DNA from: Pseudomonadota bacterium
GTDB taxonomy: Bacteria; Pseudomonadota; Gammaproteobacteria; Burkholderiales; Burkholderiaceae_C
Length of the DNA: 64,000 nt
Assembly: GCA_018241185.1 (NCBI GenBank)
Contig: JAFEEH010000231.1
Span: forward strand, 1 to 64,000
Direction of reading: 5' to 3'
The stretch's first letter is position 1; each line of letters begins with the position of its first letter. Made by a program: the position numbers and the translations under genes. The notes beneath the pieces are model-generated. The model ran no database searches, had not been told where the DNA came from, and was given only the letters and a program-made list of their open reading frames with translations. This document shows positions 26,322 through 33,962 of the stretch, one piece after another.

Positions 26322-29300
26322 CAAGAAGCAACTAGCTCTGTCGGACATCGTCCAGATTTCGCGCCAATATCAACGCTCTATCCGCGTCGACGCTGATATC
26401 GGCCGTGCAGATGCCCTATCCGGCTATATCTGCCACGCAACCGCAGCTTCAGTGGTCGACGGCATGTGCAAACAGCTGGCAGCCACCAACCAACGCTCTT
26501 TTACCTGGACGGGCCCCTTCGGTGGAGGCAAGAGCTCTCTAGCCGTGGCATTGGCAAGCGCGCTCCATCCCGACAAGGAACTTCGAGTCAAGGCGCGTGA
26601 GGCTTTGCGCCTGGACTCCATGCCCGCGTTCGACAAAGCCTTCCCCGTTCGCAAGGGTTGGCTGCTCGTCCCGGCGGTGGGTCGACGCGGAAGCATCGTT
26701 GCGGAGTTGCATGCCTCGCTTCGCGGCGCACAGGGAAAAACCGTCGACGGCCGAAGCAAACCCAATGCCCAATCGCTGATCGCAGAGCTTCTTGATGAGG
26801 CCAAGAACCGACCGCATGATGGTGTGTTGGTCATCATCGACGAGATGGGCAAATTCTTGGAAGCCTCCGCCCTCGGCTCCGGGGACGACGTCTACTTCTT
26901 CCAAGAGCTCGCCGAAGCCGCTGCCCGCTCCGAAGGTCGCCTGGTAGTCATCGGCGTGCTGCATCAATCCTTCGCGCAGTATTCGGCGCGCTTGGGTATC
27001 GATACCCGGGACGACTGGGCCAAGGTCCAAGGCCGCTATGTCGACCTGCCCTTCGTGGCCGCGAGCGACGAGGTCGTCGAGCTCATCGGCCGCGCGATCG
27101 AAGCCAAAGTGCGGCCCGATTGGATGGCCGAGGCTTCGGTCGCCATCGCCGAGGCGATCCGCTCGCGCCGCCCCGCCGTGGGCAAGAACTTCGCCAAGGC
27201 CTTGGAGGCCTGCTGGCCGCTGCACCCGGCCATGGCCGCGCTGCTGGGCCCGATCTCCAAGAGGCAGTTCGGGCAAAACGAGCGCAGTACCTTCGGCTTC
27301 CTGTCGTCGGTGGAGCCGCATGGCTTCCGCTCCTACCTGAACTCGACGCTCAAGGACGAGGCGAGCTGGTATCGCCCGAGCGATTACTGGGACTACCTGC
27401 GCTCAAACCTGGAGCCTGCGATCCTGGCCTCCCCTGACGGCCACCGCTGGTCGCAGGCCGTCGAAGCGGTCGAGCGGGCCGAAGTCAAGACGGGCGACGC
27501 CTTGCTCGTGTCAATGATCAAGAACATCGCGGTCATCGACCTCTTCCGCAATGGGTCCGGTCTGGCGGCTGATTCGGCGGTGATCGCCTCGCTCTTCTAC
27601 CCGCGGCCGGCCGTCGAGCTCGACGGCGCCCTCAGAAAGCTCTCCGAACTCAAGGTCTCCCTCTTCAAGAGCTACACCGGCGCTTGGTCGGTGTTCGAGG
27701 GCAGCGACTTCGACATCGACGCGGCCATCGCCCAAGCCTTGGCGGCCTCGCCCGGCATCGACTACGCGCGGCTCGCGCAGCTCATGGGCCTGCATCCCGT
27801 GGTGGCCAAGCGGCACTATCACGAGACGGGCTCCATGCGCTGGATGGAGCTCTCGCTTTGCAGCATCGAACAGGCCGAGAAGATCACCGCGAACTTCCAA
27901 CCCAAGAAGGGCGAGTTCGGCGCCTTCATCCTCGCGCTGCCGAGCAAAGGTATGAAGCCCAGGGACGCGCGGAAACGCGCGCAGGCCTGCGCCAAGCTTC
28001 GCCCCTGGCCGGTGATGATCGGCATCCCTGAGAACCACGCCCGCATCGCTGAGCTCTCCGCTGAGCTGGTGGCCTTGGAGCAAGTCAAGGATCGCCACGA
28101 ACTTGCAGGCGACGCCGTGGCACGCCGCGAGGTGTATGCCCGCTTGGCAGCCACCCGCGCCGACCTGGAAGACCAACTGCAAGCAGCCGTGTCGCTGGCG
28201 AAGTGGCACGACGGGTCCGATCAAGTTGTGGAGCCTGGCTCGAAGCTCTCGCCCGTGGCTTCGAGCCTGGCGGAAGAACTATTCACCGACTCGCCCCCAG
28301 TGTGGAGCGAGCTGGTCAACCGCGACAGCGTGTCGAGCAACAGCGTGAAGGCCCGCCGCGATCTGCTGCACGCGATGGTCAATGCTGAGGGACAGGAGGC
28401 CCTCGGCTTCGAGCGTTTCCCGGCAGAGCGCGGCCTCTACGAGACGCTCCTGAAAAGCACGGGGCTTCATCGCCAAGACGCATCTGGCGCCTGGCGTTGC
28501 ATGCCGCCCGACAACCAGTTCGCAGAGGGTTTCAAGAATCTGTGGGACGAGACGCGCGCCCTGTTCTCGGACGCCGACGCTCGCGTGGGCGCGCACGAGA
28601 TCTATGCCTTGTGGAGCGCTCCTCCTTTCGGTATGAAGCTGGGCATCCAACCGGTGATCCTCACGGCCTTCCTGCTCGCCCACAAGGCCAACATCGCCGT
28701 CTACAAGGACGGGATGTTCGTGCCCAGGCTCACCGACTTCGACATCGACGAATGCCTGCAAGACCCTGACCGCTTCTCGCTGCGCTGGGTGGCCATCGAC
28801 GAAGACAAGAACCGAATCCTCGAAGGCATCTCGAAGCTCCTGGCCGAGATCGGCGAGAACGCTGGAGCGGCCGACCCGCTTGAAGCCGCCCGCGGCATGG
28901 TGGCCATGGTCTTCAACCTGCCGGAATGGGCCCGGCGGACCTCGCGGCTGGGCCAGACGGCCAAGGACATGCGCGACATGCTCTTGAAGGCCAGCGACCC
29001 GCACAAGGTCTTGTTCGTCGACCTGGCGTCTCTTCTGGGCGCGGCCGACGGCAAGGCCTACGTGAAGGCGCTGCGCGCGCCGCTGCAGGAGCTCGCCGGC
29101 GCCTACGACAAGATGCTCTCGGAAGTCGAAGCCAAGATGCTCTCCGCCCTCGACGCGAGCCGCGACGACCTCGAAGCCCTGCGCGAGCGGGCGAAGTCGG
29201 TCTCCGGCATTTCGGGCGATTTCCAAATGGACGGGTTCGCCACTCGCCTTGCCAACTACGACGGATCACGCCCTTCCCTTGAAGGTATCCTGGCCCTGGC

Positions 29301-29649
29301 GGCCGAGAGACCTCCTCGCGACTGGGTGGACCGCCATATTGACGCGGCCGTGTTGGAGCTGGCCAAGTTCGCCCGGCGCTTCCGTGAGTCGGAGGTTTTC
29401 GCGGCCGTGCAGGGCCGCAAGGCGCACAGCGAAGCCATCGCGGTTGTCATCGGCGCGGGCGCGGACACGAAGACCATCTCGCGCTCGTTCGCGATCTCGG
29501 ATCGGCATCGCAAGACCGTGGAGGCCAAGGCCGACGAGCTCGCTTCGATGCTCGAGGGTCAAGGCTTGGAAACTGACGTATTGCTGGCGATCCTGGCCAA
29601 GACCGGGATGAAGCTGGCGTCCATCGACAAGGAGGCGGCCAATGGCTGA
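26314..29649 (+). CDS. sspC: SspC-type large P-loop ATPase
   Basis: A large cytoplasmic ATPase of 1111 aa. Walker A is GPFGGGKS (67-74); Walker B is VLVIIDEMGK with D176/E177. The C-terminal part is helical with charged repeats. In Ssp loci SspC is the ATPase that works with SspB and SspD during phosphorothioate synthesis. Assignment rests on position between sspB and sspD, length and the ATPase motifs. Composition shifts inside the gene: the first ~700 bp are about 55-60% GC, the rest close to 70% or more, suggesting a recombination join near 27.0 kb. Confidence 0.78.
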   Translation: MTDKKQLALSDIVQISRQYQRSIRVDADIGRADALSGYICHATAASVVDGMCKQLAATNQRSFTWTGPFGGGKSSLAVALASALHPDKELRVKAREALRLDSMPAFDKAFPVRKGWLLVPAVGRRGSIVAELHASLRGAQGKTVDGRSKPNAQSLIAELLDEAKNRPHDGVLVIIDEMGKFLEASALGSGDDVYFFQELAEAAARSEGRLVVIGVLHQSFAQYSARLGIDTRDDWAKVQGRYVDLPFVAASDEVVELIGRAIEAKVRPDWMAEASVAIAEAIRSRRPAVGKNFAKALEACWPLHPAMAALLGPISKRQFGQNERSTFGFLSSVEPHGFRSYLNSTLKDEASWYRPSDYWDYLRSNLEPAILASPDGHRWSQAVEAVERAEVKTGDALLVSMIKNIAVIDLFRNGSGLAADSAVIASLFYPRPAVELDGALRKLSELKVSLFKSYTGAWSVFEGSDFDIDAAIAQALAASPGIDYARLAQLMGLHPVVAKRHYHETGSMRWMELSLCSIEQAEKITANFQPKKGEFGAFILALPSKGMKPRDARKRAQACAKLRPWPVMIGIPENHARIAELSAELVALEQVKDRHELAGDAVARREVYARLAATRADLEDQLQAAVSLAKWHDGSDQVVEPGSKLSPVASSLAEELFTDSPPVWSELVNRDSVSSNSVKARRDLLHAMVNAEGQEALGFERFPAERGLYETLLKSTGLHRQDASGAWRCMPPDNQFAEGFKNLWDETRALFSDADARVGAHEIYALWSAPPFGMKLGIQPVILTAFLLAHKANIAVYKDGMFVPRLTDFDIDECLQDPDRFSLRWVAIDEDKNRILEGISKLLAEIGENAGAADPLEAARGMVAMVFNLPEWARRTSRLGQTAKDMRDMLLKASDPHKVLFVDLASLLGAADGKAYVKALRAPLQELAGAYDKMLSEVEAKMLSALDASRDDLEALRERAKSVSGISGDFQMDGFATRLANYDGSRPSLEGILALAAERPPRDWVDRHIDAAVLELAKFARRFRESEVFAAVQGRKAHSEAIAVVIGAGADTKTISRSFAISDRHRKTVEAKADELASMLEGQGLETDVLLAILAKTGMKLASIDKEAANG

Positions 29650-30484
29650 GCGGCATGTTCTGGGGATCTCGGGCGGAAAGGACAGCGCGGCGCTCGCCGT
29701 CTACATGGCCGCCAACCACCCCGAGCTCGATATCGACTACTTCTACACCGACACCGGTGAAGAACTCCCCGAGGTCTACGAGTTCCTCGCCAAGCTCGAA
29801 GGCAAGCTGCACAAGCCGATCCTGCGGTTGAACCCCAACCGCGACTTCAAATTTTGGCTGCGCCAATACAACCACTTCCTGCCTAACCCCAATTCGCGCT
29901 GGTGCACTAGGAAGTTGAAGCTCGCCCCGTTCGAAGAATGGGTCAGACCCATGCTCGCGGCCGGCGACGAGGTCACGTCCTATGTGGCCATCCGCGCCGA
30001 TGAGGACTATCGCGAGGGCTATGCAGCGAAGGCTGAGAACCTCTTCGTGAAGCTACCGTTCCGCGAGGCCGGCATCGACAAGGCCGGTGTCATCGATATC
30101 TTGGAGAACTCCGGCGTCGGCTACCCCAAGTATTACGAGTGGCGTTCGCGCAGCGGCTGCACCTTCTGCTTCTTCCAGCAGAAGATCGAGTGGGTGCGCC
30201 TGCGGGAGAAGCATCCCGACGCCTACGAGGCCGCCAAGGCCTTGGAGAAGGACGCCTTGGAGCACGGCTCGCCGTTCACTTGGTCCAAGGGCGAGTCGCT
30301 CTCGGACATGGAGCAGCCTGAACGCATCGCGGAGATCCAAGCCGAATACGGGATCCGCCGGGCCCGCATGCTCAAGGCCATACCCATCAATCCGCTGCGG
30401 CCTGTGAAGGCCTGCCCTGACGACATCGACGACATCTACGGGGTCGACGAGGGCAACGGCTCCTGCGCCGTTTGCCACAAGTAG
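29642..30484 (+). CDS. sspD: SspD/DndC-type PP-loop sulfurtransferase (PAPS-reductase-like)
   Basis: A 280-residue ATP-pyrophosphatase. The PP-loop SGGKDS is at 10-15. Cysteines C88 (RWCTRKLK), the pair C173/C176 (SGCTFC) and the terminal pair C275/C278 (SCAVCHK) can bind an Fe-S cluster, as in DndC. The enzyme would activate the DNA phosphate with ATP and pass sulfur to it. It needs a cysteine desulfurase as donor; none is encoded in the window. It is the last gene of the + strand operon and converges with the - strand defence operon 35 bp away. Confidence 0.85.
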   Translation: MAERHVLGISGGKDSAALAVYMAANHPELDIDYFYTDTGEELPEVYEFLAKLEGKLHKPILRLNPNRDFKFWLRQYNHFLPNPNSRWCTRKLKLAPFEEWVRPMLAAGDEVTSYVAIRADEDYREGYAAKAENLFVKLPFREAGIDKAGVIDILENSGVGYPKYYEWRSRSGCTFCFFQQKIEWVRLREKHPDAYEAAKALEKDALEHGSPFTWSKGESLSDMEQPERIAEIQAEYGIRRARMLKAIPINPLRPVKACPDDIDDIYGVDEGNGSCAVCHK

Positions 30485-30518
30485 ATGCACGAAAGATTGC
30501 CTGAGCTATGAGATGGAC

Positions 30519-31985
30519 TCAGGGCTGTCGATCCTCTACCTTGACTAGATCGGAGAACCTCGCCAGAAGATCCACATGCTTCCTGAGCCTGGTCTCGATT
30601 TGGGCTCGGTCCCACCAGTTGGTCCAAACCCCACGCTTTCCCAACGCGACCAAATGCTCGACCAGGGAATTTGCTGGCTGAGGGAAGGCAATCAGGAAGT
30701 ATCCATTAGCCTCATGGCGTTCCACGGTGTCGCGGATGTCTTGGACCTTAGATTTCCCAACAGATGGATTTATGGCCTTAACCTGGACAACAACGCTCAG
30801 TGCCTTCGCAGGCGTCGGAACTCCAGTCTCCAAAGAGCCCGTCTCGGCCGCCGAAAGCCCGTCTCCGAATGGAACTACCCAACGCGCGATGAAATCTCTT
30901 CCGCCATCCCGCTCATTTGTCGGACTAGCCTGTCTGATCCACATCACCCCTGGCTCTCTTTCAAGGAGCGCATAAATCAGGTCTTCGAACTTCGAGCCGT
31001 CGAACTTATGCGGCCAGTGAAATAGGTAGTCCGCAGCGAAGACAGCGTTTTCCTTGGCCCGACGCTCAAGAAATTTAGTTCGCTCAGCCTCGAATTGTCG
31101 AAGGCCGCATTCGCTCTCCACTGCCACGAGAGTTTGGGCGCCTAAGAATACGCAATGGGACTCTAACGGGATGGCGACAATTGCCGGATCAAGGGGCGAA
31201 GTGTCGAGTCCTCGCCACGGAAGCTGATACTCATCATTCTCAATTGCGCGAATGTATTTGAGACCGGTCGACACCACCTTCTTCGAAATCGCGTTTTTCA
31301 ATCCACCGGCTACGAGTGATGTTCGGACCCGCCCCTCAGTCGAACTCGGTGAGTAGGCGAGAAGAGCGCCACGGAATGCGAACATGCTTGCGACGGGGAA
31401 GACGACAACACTGATCCGTGCCTTGTGAGACTTGGCGTAGAGCCAGTCCGGGCATTCTCTTCTTCCCGCCATCTCACCGAAGTCTTTGGCGTCGCCTGCG
31501 GCGTTCAGCAGCTCGACAACTCCATCGGCCTCCCCATGTTGATCGTTCCACGTCGCCTCTGGATACTTGATGCGCTCCCAACCAAGGACATCATCCAGAA
31601 CGTGAAAGGCGTGAGCTGCATGAGCGAGCAAGCGCTGCGTGGCAGTACTGCCATCGTTGAACTCGCCGATCTGCTCAAAAACCAGCCACCTCGCGTATAT
31701 CTCCTCTTCTATCCCGGCAAAACCGCCTTCGCTGAACAAGCTTGAAGACGCTGCTCCCAGAGCTCGCATCGCGCATGCCCAAAGTAGCGAAAACACGTCA
31801 TGAACGTCAGTCCGCCCGCCGCAGCCATCCAGTTGATGCGAGCTAGTGCGGACATAACCGAAGACCATGCTTCCGCGTTCCGAGGTTTCCTCCCCGATCA
31901 CAAATGGGTCATGTCGCTCTTGCGCGCATGGCTGTGCCATCACGAACTCGTGCAGCTTTTGCGTCAGACTGCTTGCGTCCGACAA
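30519..31985 (-). CDS. Mrr-like restriction endonuclease (QxK variant) with large N-terminal domain
   Basis: A 488-residue protein. The C-terminal third (330-440) has the Mrr-type PD-(D/E)xK layout: E334 in KFEDLIYALLE, D364 in DGGRDFIAR, and Q401/K403 in VVVQVKA, the QxK form common in modification-dependent nucleases. The first 320 residues are not recognised and could be the sensing domain. It is the last gene of the six-gene - strand operon, 8 bp after SIR2. One of the lowest-GC stretches in the window lies in it (29 of 60 bases in 31201-31260). It could cut modified or unmodified DNA; specificity is unknown. Confidence 0.75.
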   Translation of the reverse strand: MSDASSLTQKLHEFVMAQPCAQERHDPFVIGEETSERGSMVFGYVRTSSHQLDGCGGRTDVHDVFSLLWACAMRALGAASSSLFSEGGFAGIEEEIYARWLVFEQIGEFNDGSTATQRLLAHAAHAFHVLDDVLGWERIKYPEATWNDQHGEADGVVELLNAAGDAKDFGEMAGRRECPDWLYAKSHKARISVVVFPVASMFAFRGALLAYSPSSTEGRVRTSLVAGGLKNAISKKVVSTGLKYIRAIENDEYQLPWRGLDTSPLDPAIVAIPLESHCVFLGAQTLVAVESECGLRQFEAERTKFLERRAKENAVFAADYLFHWPHKFDGSKFEDLIYALLEREPGVMWIRQASPTNERDGGRDFIARWVVPFGDGLSAAETGSLETGVPTPAKALSVVVQVKAINPSVGKSKVQDIRDTVERHEANGYFLIAFPQPANSLVEHLVALGKRGVWTNWWDRAQIETRLRKHVDLLARFSDLVKVEDRQP

Positions 31986-31993
31986 ATTGACTC

Positions 31994-32875
31994 CTAGTGC
32001 GCTGCCGCCGGAGCGGCGGCGGCAGGAGGGGCACCCAGTTCGTGTAGAAACTCCGTGAGTTCAGCGTAGTTGTCCTGCTTGCTGACGGTGATCAATTGGA
32101 TCTTGAAATCCCTAAACCAGCGATCTTTCTCCACCTGCGTCACATCCTCGGCCGCCATCAATGCGTAGTGGGTCGGCCCAGCATTTGGTGAAAAGGAATC
32201 TGCGATGTAGCTCAGCAAAAGTGAGACCTCTGGGTCAGCCATAGATGCGCCCACGAAGATGATGGTGAACATCGTGAACATGGCTGAGAGGAGGCTCTGA
32301 TAGGCGCGTTGTCCGAAGAGCAGGTTGCGATAGTCCACGTCCGTCAAGACGATCTTATTACCTATTTTTGTCGCGTCTCCGTGAGCCTTAAGAATAAAGA
32401 ACTCGCGCCTCGACAGCCGGCGTTGCACTTCGCCAGCATCAGTGAACGAACAAACGGCGACATCGTCATCCCGCTTCCGATACGCACGCTCGAGCAGCGT
32501 GTCGTAGTTGGTCGTCAAGACAAATTGGAGCTTGTCCAACGCGACCAATGCCTGATGCAAAGCGGTAGGCGCTGGTTTGGGCGCGATAAACGTCTCCTCG
32601 ATGAACTGATCGAAATGGCTCCGCAGATCATCCTTGAGGCCCGAGGCCACCATCAGAAACTTGTCTGTTCGAGTCGCGAGCTGTCGATATTCAGCCTCTC
32701 GATCAGGCGTGATCACCTTGTGAGCGACGGCCGAGTCAATCATCCTGGTGAGCAGCTCTCCCCAAAGGGGCAACCCCGCCCCTTTTGAAGCGCCAGCGCC
32801 AACCAGAACCGCGCAACGCCCAGCGCCATACGCTTGCCGCAGCGCCTCAGGAATCCTGTTTGGATCAAATGCCAT
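31994..32875 (-). CDS. SIR2-like (SIR2_2) putative NAD-hydrolysing effector
   Basis: A SIR2-fold protein of 293 aa, nearly all one domain. NAD-site motifs are intact: VLVGAGASKGAGLPLWGELL (GAGAS at 26-30), LTTNYDTLLERA (N123, D125), the catalytic-type His H165 in ILKAHGDA, and IIFVGASMADPEVSLLL. SIR2-like domains in anti-phage systems degrade NAD+ and stop growth of infected cells. It is placed 11 bp after the DUF262 gene and 8 bp before the Mrr-like gene, inside the PT operon, so it is probably an effector gated by one of these proteins. No sensor domain of its own is visible. Confidence 0.85.
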   Translation of the reverse strand: MAFDPNRIPEALRQAYGAGRCAVLVGAGASKGAGLPLWGELLTRMIDSAVAHKVITPDREAEYRQLATRTDKFLMVASGLKDDLRSHFDQFIEETFIAPKPAPTALHQALVALDKLQFVLTTNYDTLLERAYRKRDDDVAVCSFTDAGEVQRRLSRREFFILKAHGDATKIGNKIVLTDVDYRNLLFGQRAYQSLLSAMFTMFTIIFVGASMADPEVSLLLSYIADSFSPNAGPTHYALMAAEDVTQVEKDRWFRDFKIQLITVSKQDNYAELTEFLHELGAPPAAAAPAAAH

Positions 32876-32886
32876 GTCGAACCTCC

Positions 32887-33927
32887 TTATAGACAGTAGG
32901 CTCGAAGCGCGGTGTTCCGAGTCTTCAAGTTTGCATGGGTCGCGCCTTGTGCGCGGAAGGCCATGATGTAGTCATACAGGGCCTTGTTGAGGCGAACCTG
33001 CTTCGCCGTCCCATCGGCCTGCAACAAGTCCTCCGGCTTGCTCGTGTATTTCCTGCGCAGGTCATCGAACTCCATGAAGCTCTCGGCCAGGTCGTCGGCA
33101 TTGACTTCAAGCCCAGCGGTCTGCTGCTGAACGATCAGCCAGACCAGATCGACAAAGAGCCACTTTTGCGTGATCCGACGCCTCAACTGCCCATCGACCT
33201 CCTCAAGTACAGTGAGGGCATCGTTCACCGCCGATGAAATGACCAAGAGATCCGGAGCTTTGTCGGGACCGAATTCAAGGATCATCTTCTTGAGGTCAGG
33301 AGCCTTGATGTTCCTTTGGCCCTTGTATGCGGCCATCGCGAAGACGTGAGCGACGTAGTCCTGCCGCTTGTATCGCGTGTCTGAGATCTTGGTCGAATCG
33401 AAGAAAGGATGGCCAGTCGCAATCGAATCGATGATGTGCCGAGCCGGAGCCAACATCGCATTGCGGAGCTCCGCAGGATTGAGCGCGACGCCAAGCTGCA
33501 GCCGAGCAAAAAGATTCGTGATCTCATCGTTGTCCGCCAAAGTGATCTCGGCGACGCTGATCTGGAAGGCGTCGAACTGATCGCGCAAGCTCTTGTGGAG
33601 CTGAGAGAACTTGAGCCCGTGGATGGGGTGATCGCCGACCGCCGGGAGCGGATCCGGATGGTTGAGGGAGAAAACACCTGCCCTGAAATCCCAGATGGCG
33701 CGGATCCGCTGCTGCCCGTCAACCGCGTCGTGCTTGTGAGCCCCATTGGCGGGCAGCTTTCGCAGATAGACCTTGGGGATGTCCATACCGCGCAAGATCG
33801 AGTCGATCAGCAGGATCTTCCTGTGATCTTTCCATGCAGCGCCCCGTTGCCATGTCGGATTCAGGTTGATGCCCGGCCGGTCCGCAACCAGCTTAGAAAC
33901 CGTCCAGTTGTGCTGTTTGATCTTCAT
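32887..33927 (-). CDS. Stand-alone DUF262 protein (SspE/GmrSD N-terminal-domain-like)
   Basis: A 346-residue protein with a DUF262 ParB-like fold: NPTWQRGAAWKDHRKILLID, MDIPKVYLRK and the diagnostic DGQQR (70-74). In SspE, DUF262 senses phosphorothioate and hydrolyses GTP while a C-terminal DUF1524 HNH nuclease cuts. Here the C-terminal half is helical and I see no HNH motif, so the protein cannot be a complete SspE. It lies 35 bp after sspH and heads a lower-GC trio with SIR2 and Mrr-like genes. A sensor or adaptor role is inferred. Confidence 0.8.
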   Translation of the reverse strand: MKIKQHNWTVSKLVADRPGINLNPTWQRGAAWKDHRKILLIDSILRGMDIPKVYLRKLPANGAHKHDAVDGQQRIRAIWDFRAGVFSLNHPDPLPAVGDHPIHGLKFSQLHKSLRDQFDAFQISVAEITLADNDEITNLFARLQLGVALNPAELRNAMLAPARHIIDSIATGHPFFDSTKISDTRYKRQDYVAHVFAMAAYKGQRNIKAPDLKKMILEFGPDKAPDLLVISSAVNDALTVLEEVDGQLRRRITQKWLFVDLVWLIVQQQTAGLEVNADDLAESFMEFDDLRRKYTSKPEDLLQADGTAKQVRLNKALYDYIMAFRAQGATHANLKTRNTALRAYCL

Positions 33928-33962
33928 ATTCCTCTTCTATTGTTGGCTCGTAGCTGCGCGAC

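Noticed and set aside
32887-33927. Calling the DUF262 gene sspE
   Set aside because: SspE has a C-terminal DUF1524 HNH nuclease; no HNH signature is visible here and the protein is only 346 aa.
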